Source of the DNA: Clostridiales bacterium
GTDB taxonomy: Bacteria; Bacillota; Clostridia; Lachnospirales; WRAX01
Assembly (NCBI GenBank): GCA_031277225.1
Contig: JAITMQ010000017.1
Span: 1 to 34,202 of the forward strand
Direction of reading: 5' to 3'
Length of the DNA: 34,202 nt
The position numbers and the translations under genes were made by a program. Of this stretch, positions 1-15,100 are shown piece after piece (the stretch's first letter is position 1; each line of letters starts with the position of its first letter). The notes beneath the pieces were generated by a model, which did no database searches, had not been told where the DNA came from, and worked only from the letters and a program-made list of their open reading frames with translations.

Positions 1-97
1 GGGCGCGAAAAAATTGACAGACTATACAAATTCTCAACTCTTCACAATTTTCATTTAGAACTTGGAATAAACTAGAAAAGTTCCTTGCAACGCAATT

Positions 98-123
98 AAA
101 GGGCGGCCTTAAGGCCGCCCTTT
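98..123 (-). terminator. Terminator-like perfect palindrome behind the giant surface-protein gene
   Basis: A perfect 26-bp palindrome (13-bp arms, AAAGGGCGGCCTT and its complement) lies 17 bp beyond the stop codon of the giant minus-strand gene. Read on the minus strand it is a very GC-rich hairpin ending in TTTAATT, so the U-tract is short. It is symmetrical and could act in both directions. The bases before it (1-97) show no gene. Confidence 0.7.
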
Positions 124-140
124 GCGATGAAAAACTATTC

Positions 141-3100
141 TTAATTCTCAAAATGCCAAGTTTCTACGCCGTCTTCCCGCGTGAACATATGGTCAATTGC
201 CGCTTCCATTATGTCATAGAATGCCCGATGCGCCCTGTTTATGTCGCTAAACAACATTCTGTCGCCAAGATATGCGTCGATATAATAGCTATTCGGAATC
301 CGCCCCGTAAAGTGGTTTATAAGCGTTATCGCCTGCGCCCTTATTATGGGCGCGTCGGGGTCAAATTCAAAGTCTTCGCCAAAATATGCAAACCATCCCG
401 TGTCAAAGGCCAGCTTGATATATCCGGCGGCCCAATGCTGCTCCGTTCCCGGCACAAAGCCATTGCCGACAACAATTTCCGCCAGATTAAACAGCCTCGA
501 CACAAATGTCGCAAATTCGGCATTTGTGATATAGTCATTCGGCCTGAAAGTTCCGCCGGGGTCGCCAATTAGTATCTCCTGCACGGCGAAATAGCTTATG
601 GCCGTAAAATACCAACCATCCGCGCCAACATCGCTAAAGCCGTCGAATCTAAAGTTGCGCTTATAGGGATGCTCGCTGAGGTTAAAGAACAGCTGCGCCA
701 TTTGCGCCCGCGTTGTGAAACCATCGGCCTGCACCGTTCCATCCGGGAAGCCCAGGACATAAAGCGCGTGCAATTCCGGCTCTAAAACTTCGGGCAAATC
801 GATTGGTTCGGGGCGTTCGGGTCTTACAATGGCGGGAGGTTCTGTTGCGCCATTGCCGCCATTGCCGCCCTCTCCGGGGCCGTCTATCCTGCGGATGACT
901 GCTACGGCGTGAACATGCACATTGTCTATAAACTTGATAAAGCTGGTCGGGCTATATCCGCCTCTGTCAAATATTTCGCCGCGCCTCTCCATTTCCAGCC
1001 AATCCACGTCATTTATTTCCCAACGAACAAATTCGTAAAGATTGGCGTTAAACGGGCTTATATCGGGCGTGCTGCCATCAAAGGCGGCCACGGCGGAAAG
1101 CACCTCTTCAAACCTAAAGTTAAATCTAACCGCCCTGCCTCTACCATGCACAGTCCATATAAAGTCGTCTCCCCAGCTTTCTATGGCTTCAAGTTGGTCG
1201 CGCGGAATTGTTTCACCCGTAACGGTTGCTATGGTGGTTCCGTCAAAATTATATCGCGCCGTGCTGTCCGCACCCCTAACGCTCAGCATTACCAGGCTTT
1301 GTTGCGGTTGCGCCAAATGGAAATCTATATGGGTATCACCCGTGATTGCCCATTGCACAACATTCGAGCCTTCGGGCGAACGCATCCAACCGCCGTTTAC
1401 TCGCCAGCCGGCAAAAGTATTGTCGCCATTTGGCGCAACGGCAAATGTTATCACCGTTCCCGAATTCACCATTTGACCCGACACAACCGGGCCTACAAAG
1501 CTACTTGCGGATACAGAGCCCAATCCGTCGGGGGTAACCCCGAATGTAACCCGATATTGAATTCCGGGAATTATGGGAATTTCCTCGAAAACGGCAACCA
1601 TGCTTAAATCGTCCGTAACCGTTCTTTGTTGAGTAGTTCCGCCGACAAGCGTTGCGGCATTGTTAATGCGCCAGCCCAGGAATACAAAGCCAACGGAAGG
1701 CGTGGCTGTGAAGTCGAGAATTTCGCCATGCGCAACGGTTTCGCCCGAGGTCATATTGGGGAAAACGGAAACGCTTCCGGTGTTTGCGGGGCTTGCCGCA
1801 AAGGTTACGGTGTGCATAATCCTCTCGAATTCGGCAACTACTTCTAAATTCGCCGTAATCGTCCTTTGCAGGCTTGCTCCCTCGACAAGTTCCGCCGCGT
1901 TGTTGACGCGCCAGCCAAGGAATCTATAGCCCGTGTTGGCTTCGGCTTCAAATGTTAATATTGTGCCATTAACAACAGTTCCACCAGAGGCCATGTCATT
2001 GCTTACGGAAATAGTTCCGCCCGTGTCGGGGTTGGCCGAGAAGATTACAACATACTGCCCCGGCGGAATCAGCTCGAATACGGCGACAACATTCAGATTG
2101 GCCGTAACCACGCGCGTAAGCGGATTTTCGCCCGGCTCGACTCGAACATTGTTAACCATCCAATGCGCCAGCATATGGCCGGTATTTGCCGTGGCTGTGA
2201 AGGTAACCGGGGTGTTATGGTCAACCAGTGCGCCGTTTTCTACGGTTGCGGTCAAAACTCCCTGTCCTTGGTGGCTAAATGTTACGGTGTGCTGTCGCAC
2301 AAATTCTGCCACAACATTCAAATCACTCGTTACGGTTCTTTGTAAGCTCGCTCCGGTTATAAGCACCGCCGCATTATTCACGCGCCAGCCTAGGAATCTA
2401 TAGCCTGTGTTGGTCGTGGTTGTAAATGTCAACGTCGTACCATTGGGGACAGTTCCGCCCGAAATCATGCCATTGCTTACGGAAACAGTTCCGCCAGAAG
2501 CGGGGCTGGCCGAGAAGGTAACAACATGCATAATTCTTTCGAATACGGCCACAACATTCAAATTCGCCGTAACCACGCGCGTTAGCGTATTGCCGACCGC
2601 CGCCACGGAAGTTCCGTTAACCGTCCAGCCTGTAAGCCTATATCCGCTATTGGCCGTGGCGGTAAATGTCAATGTCGTGCCATTAACAACAGTTCCACCC
2701 GAAGCCATGCCATTACTTGCGGCGACAGTTCCACCCGAAGCGGGACTGGCCACAAAGGTTACAACATGCTGCCCCGGCGGAATCGGCTCAAACACGGCGA
2801 CAACATCCAAATCGGCCGTAACCGTCCACTCAAGCGGATTTTCGCTTGCCGCGACTTGAGTGCCGTTAACCAGCCAATGCGCCAGCCTATGGCCGGTGTT
2901 TGCCGTGGCTGTGAAGCTTACATCGGTGTTAGGGTCAACAAACGCGCCATACACTACGTCGGCCGCCACGCTGCCCTGCCCTATTGCGTAGAATGTAACT
3001 CTATGCTGTCTAACAAATTCTGCTATAACATTCAAATCGTTTGTTATGGTTCTTTGCAGAGTTGCGCCGGTTATAAGCGTATTATCCACGCGCCAGCCGA

Positions 3101-6100
3101 GGAATCTATAGCCCGTGTTGGCGGTTGCGGTGAAGGTAATGCTCGTATTATTATCTACACGGCTTCCGCTCGCAATTCCGAGATTATTCGTAACGCTTCC
3201 ACCTGAAGCGGGCGAACTTGCGAAGGTAACCGCATGAGTGCTAATAAGCACGGCCACAACATTCAAACTACCACTAACGGCCGCCCTGGTAATCGTATTT
3301 CCGGTTTCGGGCGCAGCCACTCCATTGACCTCCCAGCGCAAAAGCCTGTGATTCGCGCCCGGAGTTACGGTAAAGGCAATATTTCCGCCACTTACAACCG
3401 TTGAGCCGCTCATCACATAGGGAATGGTGCTTATGCTTCCCGGCCCGCCCTCAACGCTATAGGTTACAACTGTTTCGCTTCCGGCTACAGGCAGGAATAC
3501 AAAGCGCATAACCGCCGCCGCCGTAACGGGCATAATAAAGTCATTGGGGTCTACTGTCTGCTCCTCGTCGCCTATATACCATCTGTCGAAACGATAACCA
3601 TCTCCGGCATCTACGGCGAAGCCCGTAATATCCGCGCCGCCGACTGCATAATGCCCATCAACAACATCTTCCAAGCCCGCGGCCATTTCGCCGCCCATTA
3701 TTTCAACAGAACCAAGGCCTTGTATAACCGTGGTCATCGCCACAAATGGCGTCCAATTCGCCCTAAGCGCGACGCTTCTAAGTGCCGGCCAGGTGAAATA
3801 GATATTTCTGCCATATGGCCCGTGGGTCATGTACGCGCCCGGCACATCTTCGATATTAATTTCGGCTGGCGCAACGACGGGCATTACATCACCGGCATTA
3901 TTTTCGGTGAAATTATCCGGCCTATGTGTAACCTCGTGCAAAGTCCATCCGTCAAATCTATGGTTATCTCTGCTTCCCGCCTCAATTCTGCGTTCGTCAA
4001 CCGTATGTCCGTTCCAGAAGAATTGCACCGAACCGTCGGGTTGCCCCGGTCTGTCTAGGACATAGACATGATAGAATCTGCCTAATTGCGCCGTTATGGT
4101 TACATCTTCTTCAGGCATTGTAAATCTATACCATTGCGAAGGCACGCCCGCCATCACGGGATTCGCTGCAGGGTTTTGCGCCCAATCGCGCACGAACCAG
4201 AAATGCGAATGCCAGCGTTGTTGTGGTCTTGCCACTCCGGTTGGTTCGGGAGTTTCATGCTCCAAATAGTCATGGAAAAGGAAACGCTCATTCCCGGCGG
4301 GGCTTGAAACATTCGGGCGAATTGTCTGCACCGTGCCCTGCTCAACAAGTGGGTCAAGCTCCATTTCTACCCTTGCAAATGGCGAATCCGTTGTCGCCGC
4401 GTCGGGGTCATTCGGCACGACTATAAGGGTTACAAGATGCTCCTCCTCCGGCGGGGTTACCGTAAATGTAACATTAAATGGATTTATCGGCTCGCCGTTG
4501 TTGCGGGTAATATCAACTTGTGCTGTGTAGGCTTGGTTTGAAACGGGGGTGGTGCTATGGTTCGCAAGCAAACCAACCACAGGCCAGATTCTGAAGACTG
4601 CCGTTTGCCCTGCGGGAATAGTTCCTGCGAATTCGCTTGCTCCGGGGGGCAATGGCCATGTGCCGTCATCCTCAGGTTGCGGAGGCAATTCGTCCGCATC
4701 AGCTGTCGCAATAATCCAGCCGCGCAATATAAAGTTCGCGCCCGCGTCAACTGCCAAATTGTCGATGGCAACGCCCAAAGTATTCTCCAGCCTAAACACG
4801 CCATAATTATTATCCCTCACAAGCACGTCGGAATAGCCTTCCTGTGCATAGCCCAAATCAATATCGGGGCCTGTGTGTGGCGGAACAATTTCGGGGGTAA
4901 TCTCGTCTTCATCGGTCGCCCAAGTTCCCGTAATTTCTACAGGCTCACTTGGCATTACAAACGTAATTGTCGCCGCAGAGCTTGTAATGCTAATTTCTTG
5001 CGATTCCCAACCGGTGAATAGATAACCCACCCGCGTTCCGGCGGTTATTCCAACATTATTCCCCGGCTCAACACCAAATGTGCCGCTATATGGGCGATTT
5101 GTTATAATTGGTGTATTCCCATCCAAAACGGAATAAACCGCGCCAAGGCCATGGTTTACAAGCGTAACGCCATATTGCAGCGCAACGACTTCAAATACAA
5201 CATCAAATGTCCAATATACCGCGCCCGTGTCCACAAAGCGAACTTGAACGGTTGTTCTATATTGCCCGACCGCAAGGTCTGTCCTTGACGGCATAAAGTC
5301 TATAAACAGCGCGCCATTTGCGGGAATTACGTCCATTGGAATATGCGAGGCATCCCTAAGCACGACATCAAGCCAATCTACATGGCCCGGAATGTCAACT
5401 TCAATTCGCATGGGCTGCGCCGCCCCAAATAACATGCGGCTTTCCCTATGCGCATTAATTGTATAACGCCCGACAATGCCGCGTCCAAGGTCAACACGGT
5501 CTTGCCCCGGAATTGGCGGCGGCGGCCATGCGCGGTCTTCGACTTTAAAGATTACGTGGAAAATATGCATCGAATTGTCGTCAAAGGTTGCGGTTACAGT
5601 CGCTTCATAGTTTCCGACGGGCAAATTGCCGTCTATTGGCCTAAATACGATTGAATGATTTCCGATGTATTCAAAACTAAGCCATCCCGCGCCTGTGTCG
5701 TCAATTTCAACGCTTGCGGCGTCGGCTAAGGGGCGGGTTTGCGTATGGTCATCCTCGATATTCGCCCCATATTGTGATACCAGGCCTATGCCGAGGTCGA
5801 CTTGCTCATTGGCTGATGGCGGTAGCGTTGGCGGCCAGGGCGGTTCGATAATTGGTGGCCATGGTGGGTCTATTTCGCTGGCATCCCAATTCGCCGTAAG
5901 CGTTACATGGTGGCTTGGCATCAAGAAGTTGATATTTGCCGTGTCTGCAACGCTAAAGGCGGGAGTGTTCGGATTCGTGCTGACTGTCCAGCCCGCGAAT
6001 TCGAAATCGGGGCGTGTTCCCGCGTTTACTTCGACATTTTCCAGCCCGGCAATAAATGGATGCGGCGGGTTATAAGGCCCAAGCGCGCCCTGAAGCCCGA

Positions 6101-9100
6101 TTTGAGCGTTGTCGCCCACATTTTCAAGGACAACCAAGAACCAAGGCTGGCTCGGCGCGGAAATCACTCTAAACACCACTTCTCCGCCGGAAATCAAGAG
6201 GTTTTCGCCTGTGATTGTGAAGGTTGAGAAATAATATCCCACGCGGAGGTCATCACTTGCGGGGCGGACTCGTAGGTAAACATAGCCGCCGTCTTCTTCT
6301 ATTTCGTATGCAAAATAGTTTGAGTTTAAGCCGCTTACTACAATGCCGCTCGTGTCCGCTACGGCTCTTATGCGGACGGATTCGATATGGTCGTCTGCGT
6401 CATATACACCAAATACGCCCTCTCCAAGGTCAAGGCGAGTAACCCCCGGCGGCACGGGTGGCGGTTCGGGTGGAATCCAGCCGCCGCCGTCTTCATCGGG
6501 TATCCATGTTGCCCACAGCCAGACGTTGCCGTAGGGCATTTCAAACGTAATCGATTCGTTGCCTAAGTTCACGCTGCCCCAACTTCCGCCCGGGCCTATG
6601 CCGATATTTTGTTCGAGAGAATTGACCGGGTCAAAATTAACCTGCAAACGCCATCCGTCAAACCTAAAGCCCGTAGGAGCATCCCCTGCATCTACGGTTA
6701 TGCTCACGCCCGGCTCATATCCGAATTGGGGAATATGCGGCGCGGTTATAGTATGATTTGGCGCGTCAATTACCACTACGGAATACATCAACTCGACAAC
6801 CCTAAAGGATACGGTATAGTTAAAGACTTCTGTGCCGTCAACTTGAATTTGAACCCGCCCGGCATATCGCTCAATGCCAAGCCCTGCCGGTGCTTCAATC
6901 GCCACACGGAATTGCCCATTTGCGGGAACTTGCCCATCCGTAATTTCAATGTCCGAAATATCATAAAGCCTAACAACAGGTGTCCAGCTTGGGGCATCGT
7001 TTTCCGTAATATTTACAGCAATCGCCGCACCCGGCGTTTGCCCCGTTATACGACCCTCTTCCCCGTCCCATCTATGGTTTTCGGGCAAATAGCGGCCTAC
7101 AGTACCAACCCCAAGGTCAATATCCCCAAGATTCTCCGACGGCGGCTGCCACGGCCCGCCGGGGTCAACAATTGGCGGAACGGGGGGTAAAACAGGAATT
7201 GTCGGCGGCTCAAACGGCGTTGCCGTAAATTCAAGCCTAATTCTGTCTTCGGCTCTGCTTACTAAAGAAACATCGCCATGGAACAGCTCTACATAGCCCA
7301 CATATACGCCATGCGCAAGGCCGCTGACCAAAGTAATTGCGCGCAAAACCTCCTCAAAAGTGTCGCCTCCCGTGTCGTCAAATGCTTCAATATCAAATTG
7401 TTCGGAAGGGGTCGTAAAGACCGTACCCGCAAACGCCACGCCATTATGGGTTATGTCCACAATGCGCAAATTCAAGCGGTCAATCTCTTGCGTATGGGTG
7501 CTTCTTACATGCGCATCCTCGTTTTGTTCCGCATAGAGAATCTCCTCCGCCGTTTCAAACACGATATTTCCGGGATATAGCCAAATTACGGGGTCAATTT
7601 CATTCGGGCCGGGGTCAAGGCCGCCGCCCGTAAGGTCAACCCAAAGCGCCGTTAAGGTTACGGGTTCTGCGGGCATGGTAAATGTGATAACTTCGTCATA
7701 TATCGTGCCGACTTCAAGCACAAGGGTTTGGTCATTATTTTCGCCAAGGTCGCTTGGAAGCACCCATTCTTTAAATGCCCAGCCGTCCACGGCCTCGCCA
7801 AGCGTAACCGTAACCGTTGAACCTTCGGTTATGTCTTCTTCGATTATGTCTTCGGTGCTGTAAACGACAACATTAAATGCCGCAAACAGGGGTGCAACCC
7901 ACGAAATGTCCGCATCTATCGTCATTCCGACCGGATTGTCATTATCCGCGCCGCGATTGCGCACAATTACGTCGGATTCTTCGAGTATCACCTCATAAAC
8001 CTCAAAGAACACCCAGAAGAAGGAGTTATCGCTTACGCGCTCCCATTCGCCGGGTTGCCCCGGAACGGGCATATACATCCAAACGCGGCGTTGATAGCCT
8101 TGTACGGGTAGGCCTTCGAATGCGCTAACGTTAAACGTGGCAGAATTGTCTGTGGGGTCTGCGGGGATTGTTAGTTCAATAAATTGCGCATAATTGTCTG
8201 TTCCGAATTCGTCGGCTCTAAGCCTAAACGGCACAGCCGGGTCAAGGCCTATTCCCTCCTCAATCACAAATCGCAACGAAATCTCGCGCCCGCTTGTGTT
8301 GTGGACAATAACATCTTCGTTATGGTTTATGGCTTGATACACGCCAAGCTCTCCGCGCCCCAAATTGCGATTCGGTAAAGAACCGATGTCCGGGCCCGGC
8401 GGCACTTCGGGGTCAACAATTTCGGGGTCTGTTGTGTCGGGGTTAACCTCGAAATATACCCAAATGAAAGATTCGCTTGTTTCAAAGTCCATTGGGTCGC
8501 CTTCGGTATCCGTAAAAGTATTACCGCCGTCTGTAGTTTCAAGCACATGCACCCGCCGCATATAAAACCCAAGCGGCAAGTCTGCTATTGCGCTGAGGTT
8601 AAGCGTTTCTACGCCGGGTTCTTGCAAATCGTCGCCGATAAATGTTCCCGCAGGGACAGTAATATCAATTTGCGTAAGGTCGCCACTAGGCAATGCCCAA
8701 GGCGGGTTTTGCAACCTAAACGGCTGCGAACCAGTATTTCCGGCTTGGATAATAAGACGCAAATGCCTCTCTCTATTGGTCAGATTCTCAATCCGAAAAT
8801 CCCTCTGATGGTCTGACAGGATATAAGTTCCAAAGGCAGAACCGAGATTAACGGGATTTGGTATAATTCTAAGCCCGTCAAATTGGCCGCCCTCTTCGGG
8901 CCCCGGCCCCGGAGGAAGTTCGGGGTCAATCGGCGGTTCTATCGTGATTTCGTCCTCAAGCACAGTCCAAAATACCCTAACAGTCAAAGCACTATTGGGC
9001 ATATCAAAGCCGGTTAGAAGCCTTTCGTCCGTAATCACCAAATCAGCCCCGGCATCGCCCATTCCGGGAACAATCATCCTAACAAATATCAAGTTCGACC

Positions 9101-12100
9101 CTGCGTCTGCCGCCGGGGGATTCGGCACGGCAATCACTTCATTTATGGCCGTACCAAACTCCCTCGCCAATGCGGGGTCTGTATGGAAGGGCTGCAAATT
9201 CACAAGGTCGGCATCCCTTTGCATGAAATGTTGTATGGTCATATTATGCTCTATAGGCCTAAATACGGCCGTTAAATCAAACCCTCTTGCCGGGAATGGC
9301 AGTTCAAGCACTGCAAGATGCGGGCTTGCGGTATTGGGAATTGTAATTACGCCATCCGGCAGCGACTCGCCCGGAAGCGGGTGCGGCGGAACGATTTCCC
9401 AATTCGTTTCCGTAAGCGGATTTAATTTTGTCCAGCCCGCAAATCTATAGCCATATGGCGGAATTGGGGTTGTTGTGCCGAATTCGAGGGCGTTTAAATT
9501 CTGCGTGTCGTTATAGGCCATTGTGAAGGTTTGGTGGGTGAGGCCGCTGCCGTCTTCGATAAGGAAGTCTTCGGCATGATTTGGGTCGGCCTCCGCATCC
9601 CAATCCGCGCGTAGGCGGAATCTGTAGAGGTTTACGGTATATAAGGCGCGGGAATATTCCGCTGTGATTGTAGCGTCGTTATTCGCCGGCATGGCGAAAT
9701 AACGATAATCGCCCGTGCCTTGCGTGGGTGTTATTGGCTCGTCTGTCGTGTTATTTCTGACAGTCCAGCCCATGAAATTATGCGCGTAAAGCTCGTCGGT
9801 ATCATCCAAAATGCCGTCTGTTTGCCTTGGGAAGAAGTCGAGGTCGGTTGGCGGGTCGTCGCCATCTTGCCATGGTCTATCCCAAATCCTTACAACCGCA
9901 TTATTTACAACACCAACCATCTCCGGCGAATCCGCCAAATGCTCCAATTCGCCCCCATAGCGGCGCATATGCTCTATGGTTAAATTATTATCTCCCCAAT
10001 CAGGCGCGATTACGATTTCGCTTATGGTCGCGGGCGTGTCTTCGGGAACTTGGATTACAACTCTCCAATAATGCTCCTCATTAAGTTCGCCAATGCGCTC
10101 TTGGCTGACGATAATCTCCTCAAGCCTTTCAGCATGAATCCCGCTTCCATCTTCATGCCAATCTTCGGGAAGGATAATATCCCACAGAGGCAAATTATAA
10201 GTTGCCGGGTCTGCGGAATTTGTACCCAACGGCAAAGGCCCGCGAATTGAGAATGTTTCCGTTTGGCCGCGGCGCATACTTGGCGAAAATGCTTCGAAGT
10301 CAGTACCAATTTCATTAATTGAGCTGACCGGCGTTCCGAGCATTGCGCCATGGCGCGCATTTGCCACGGTAAACCTCAGCGAAGGCGCGTAATGAATTTC
10401 CAACACGGCATGTTCGCCGGGCATACGGAAATTAACCAGTCCTTGCAGGAGGGCAGGCATCGAAGCGGCCGCAAAGCCTGCTATGCCGGGGGTTGGGGTT
10501 GGGTCTGGGTTTCTGTAAATTAATGCAAAGCCTATTTCGGTTGTGTCGAATGTTATGTCTAGGTTTGCAATATGGTCGCCCCAGGGGATAGTGCCGTCTA
10601 CAAGCCCGACAATTATGCGGAATTGCCCGCCTTCCGGTACATGTGTAATGGGGTCTTCGTTGTCCATACCCACAAATGCGAAGGTGAATATATTATTCGG
10701 GATAGGATTGCCCTCTTCGTTCAAAAGAACAAGCTCATATTCCAATTCATCCCCTACAACACCACCGCCTAGGGTTCTAATGTGGCGATTTTCCGTTATG
10801 TCCGTAAGGTCGATAATATTTGCGCTAACCTGCGTTACATTCCACCAAAGGTCATCCTGCCTAAATATACCGCTGGCTTGCTCAACTCTTGGCCCGGGCT
10901 GTGCATATGTGCGTAGCACAAAACTATAAGGCCTAAACTCCAAATCTCGCAAATCGGCATTATTCTCAAACACAAAGTCGCCCGGCGCAAAAGGCCAAAC
11001 CTGCGGGAAATCCCAGGTTTCTATATTGAATGGCAGTTCTAAGGATGTTTGGTGGTAGATATTGCGGTCGCCATCTTCAAGCAAAGGCACGACATGCCAC
11101 ACATCCAAAGTCTGCTCAGCCGCGAAGATTTCCACATCCACTTGAACAACCCAACGCCCTTCCCCATCCGTGATGGCGCTAAGCGGCATAAACCCGCCAA
11201 AACCAAACCCTGCTCCGGGGTCGGGGTCTGGGTAGGGGTCGGTGGGGTCTTCGGGGGTGTAGGGGACATATTCGCCCTCAAGCCCGTCTGTCCATGTAAA
11301 TCTATATTCGCGGCGCGGCTCGCCATAATCCGTATTTATTCCATGAAAGAGAATTTCGACCGTATGTCCGTTGACGCTAAAGCCATCCTCGGAAATTTCC
11401 GTGCCATAGGCCGCCAAAACGCGCATAATAAGCTCGCTGACATCTTCTCTAACGCCATCTTCATTTAGGTCTGCAAGCGTAATCCAATCGTTTCCGCCAT
11501 CAATGCTAAATTGAACGTCGGATTCCGGCGCGTCATTGAGATGGGTTACATTTACAACAAAATCAAAATCGCGCAAATTCCGCACATTCATGTCAAGGCG
11601 CACATGCCAAAGCGTTGTGCCGTCGGTGTCATAACCATCCATGCCCGTAAAGCGCAAAAGCTCTCTATATCGCCTTTGGTCGCCATCTGCGGGAATCATG
11701 GGGTTTCTTGCGTCAAATTCCCCCGTGGTCGGCTCGTTCATATTGGCATTTGTAAGGCCATGCGGGGCGGCTATTGTGATTTCGACACTATAACCCGGCG
11801 CAAATGGCTCGATTCTGCCTGTGCTATTAAAATGTGCGGTTATATCATTTCTTTCTGTTCCGCCAAAATTGACAAGCCAAATGCTAACGATTTCAAAGCG
11901 CGCGCCGCCCGACACAGGCTGATTGTCGATTCCGACAATATCCAGCATAAGCGGCGGCGTATTTACATGCGAACCCACAGCAGCATTAAGCGGCCTTGTG
12001 AGGTTTACGCCGTGGTAATTTCTAATTGTGAATGTCCGCACATGGAAATTGTCGCGGTCGGCTTCGCTATATCCCTCCACCGCCTGCCCAAAATGCAGCA

Positions 12101-15100
12101 CATTCAAATTGCCGCAAAGGCAGCTGAAGTCGTAATAATTCTGCCCTTCATTCGTTTCCGGTCTGGCATTTATATGAACAAGCTCGCTACGATTAATGCT
12201 CTCATTCACAAAACGCACCCAATTCGCCGTAAGCTCTACGCTTTGGTTTGGCATATTAAATCTAAGCTCGCGTTGTTGCAAGCGGTCGCTATCCGGATGA
12301 ATCTGCTCACCAAGCGCAAGCATCCACGCCTCATGATTCCAATGCGAAAACACATGCCCCTCGCGAGAACCCGCGTTTACCGTGGTGTCTTCGCCAAAAT
12401 ATGTTCCGCCTCTTATTTCAGCCCCCGATATATGCGGCGGGCGGACTTCTCCGGGTCGTTCGGGGTCGGGTTCGTAATTCGGCGAGTTGGAAATAATCAC
12501 GCCATGGCTAATATAGATAAATTGCAGCTCAACCTCGCGTGGCTCGTCAATCGCAGTCATGGTTAAGCTATCGCCTCTAAAGTAGCCATATTCGGGATTA
12601 GTTGAGCCAAAAATCAGTTCGCCATCTTCATCAACCCTTACTACAACGTCATCAACATACCATCTGCGAACTTCGGCAAATGGTTCAACGACTGCCTGAA
12701 TGGTTATATTTTGGCCAACGGTTACATTGCGATAATGCGTTGTCGCTCCTGCGGCTGTGCCAACTGATGTATGAACCATCGCGTCATCAACATAGAGGCG
12801 GAAATCGCCGCCACGAATCGTTGAATTCATAGTCGGAATACTTACTTCAAATCGATGCGGATTCGGCTCAAAAACTACGTTAAGAACCAAGCCACCTGCG
12901 CCGATTGTGAAGGTACGCACTACTTCTTGATTATTTGGTTGCGCCGAAGTAATATCCGGCGCGTCTGTAATGGCTTCTTCGGAAGTATTCCTTGCATTCC
13001 ATGAATAGACATGGAATCCCCGCGCGGGTTCTGCAACCGTTACGATTGTTGCGCCAACATTGACGCGTGTGCCATCCACGGTTACGCTTGTTCCCGGCAA
13101 AATGCGGTTTCCATCGTTGGCCATATCGCCACGCGAACCAAGCCACGCCACAACAGTTCCACCATCCATTTGCGCATTATAATGCACCCCAAACTCCTCA
13201 AGCGGCACAATATTCGCCGTGGCAACCAAAATGGCCAGCGCGCCGTCCCAGCGGCTTGCTAAAACTCCGGCGGAATTATATTGGTTGAAATATTGGAAAA
13301 TTTCAATATTCCCTGTGGAAACGTGGCCGGGTTCGGTAAATGTACGCGCCTGCACACGCAAATCATAGCTTGTGCCGGCGAGAATTTCTTCATTGCGGAA
13401 AATTCTGAAATTGCCAATATCTATATGGGATAGAGGCGTTCCGCCGGTGCCCGGCTCGACATTACCTTCATAGAAGGTACGAATCTGCCCGCCATGCCTA
13501 AACATCAACCCACCTTCCGGAATATCCCGATTACCAAGGCTTGTAAGCCTCATTGTGCGGGTGCGCAAATAGCCTTCGTCGCTAAAGCCCACCTCGATAT
13601 TTCCAAAATGCAAATTAACCGTATCAAAACGCCCCGGCGGAATTTGCACATTCATTGGCGTTATGTCAAGCATTGTTGCGGAAAAGCCGCCAATTCCCAC
13701 CGTGGGCGGCGCGTCCGGCCTTAAAATAACCTCGCCAAAGTCCACATTATCGGGCTCGGCAATTAAACCAAGCCATCTCGCAATAACTTCTACGGGTTGG
13801 TTTGGCATGGACGCAATTTGTGCGCGTCTAAAGTCCAAATTTCGGACATCAACGCCGTCTGTCAAAGATTCCCATCTATGGAAATGTATTCTTTCGTTTA
13901 TAACGCCCGCAGGTGGCTGAAGCTGTATAATTTCTTCGCCAACCTCCATAGTCGCCTCCGGCGAAAAGCTTACGGTAGTGCCAAATTGCGCGGGAATAGT
14001 CCGCGTTCCGCCATATTCATGAACGGTTACCACATGCGCGCTTCGCTCCCATTGCGCCGTAAAGGTGATATTGCGGCTTCCCTGGCTTACATTATTCTGC
14101 TGATTTCCGCCGAAAATTTCGACCTGCATACGGCCGGGATGGTTCTCAAGTGGCACGGGATGCGGATGATGGCCGCGAACCTCATTTCCGTCAACGCTTC
14201 CCCATGAATCGTTATTAAAAGCCCAACCTGCGGTTACAGTCCAGCCGGTGAAATTCCAGCCGGGTCTAACTCCCGCGTCGAAGAAGCTTGTGCGTTGGCC
14301 ATAAAGTATGCCTGTGCGCTCATTATTTGTCGAACCGGCAGTCGGCCCAAAATTCGCCACAATTACATTATAAGTGTTCCGCGTCCAACGCGCCGTAAGA
14401 ATCGGGCCGGGTGGCACAATTACGGTATTGCTTTCATCAACAAATACATGGCTCATCAAGCCGCCGCCCGTATCGGTTGAACCATGCACCGCCGTGGGCA
14501 GTCGCATTGTAATTTGACCTGTGGTGCTGCCCTCTGCAACCGCTGCACTTGAAATGCCAAAGTCCGCATATGTTACAAGCCTCGGTTGCCCGTCTGTCCC
14601 GCGAATTCGGGTGTTATTATGCTCAAAATGCCAGCCCGCAAAAGTATGACCGCGCCGCCAGCCAGCGTTTATATTCAAATCATCCACGCCCAAAGTGGCT
14701 TGCATGGTGGGATTGCCGTTTGGTGGTTGATTGGGGTCAACAAAAGTTGCAGCACCCGTTCCGACCCAATGGCGTTGCTCTGTAATTAATCCCCAATGCT
14801 CCCTCGATTTATCAAGCGGCAGAGTTGCGTCGTTTGGAAGATTGTGGAAAGCATTGCGAATATTTACGGAAGCCACGTCTGCGCGCCACATGCCTCTAAC
14901 GCTGATATTTCGCGCGGGCATTAGGAAGTCAACGCTATATGTTCCATCCCAGCTTGAGTCTTCATTGCTGCCCGGCTGATAGGATTGCAAGGGGTGAATA
15001 TCATCTCCGCCGCCTTCAAGGAAGTTCCAGCCGATAAAATACCAATCTTCCGCAGGGTATCTCTGTTGTGTGCGAAGTTGGATTCTCTCTCCGGCAATAT

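Noticed and set aside
14-42. Plus-strand promoter starting with TTGACA at 14
   Set aside because: No acceptable -10 box lies 16-18 bp downstream and no plus-strand gene follows.
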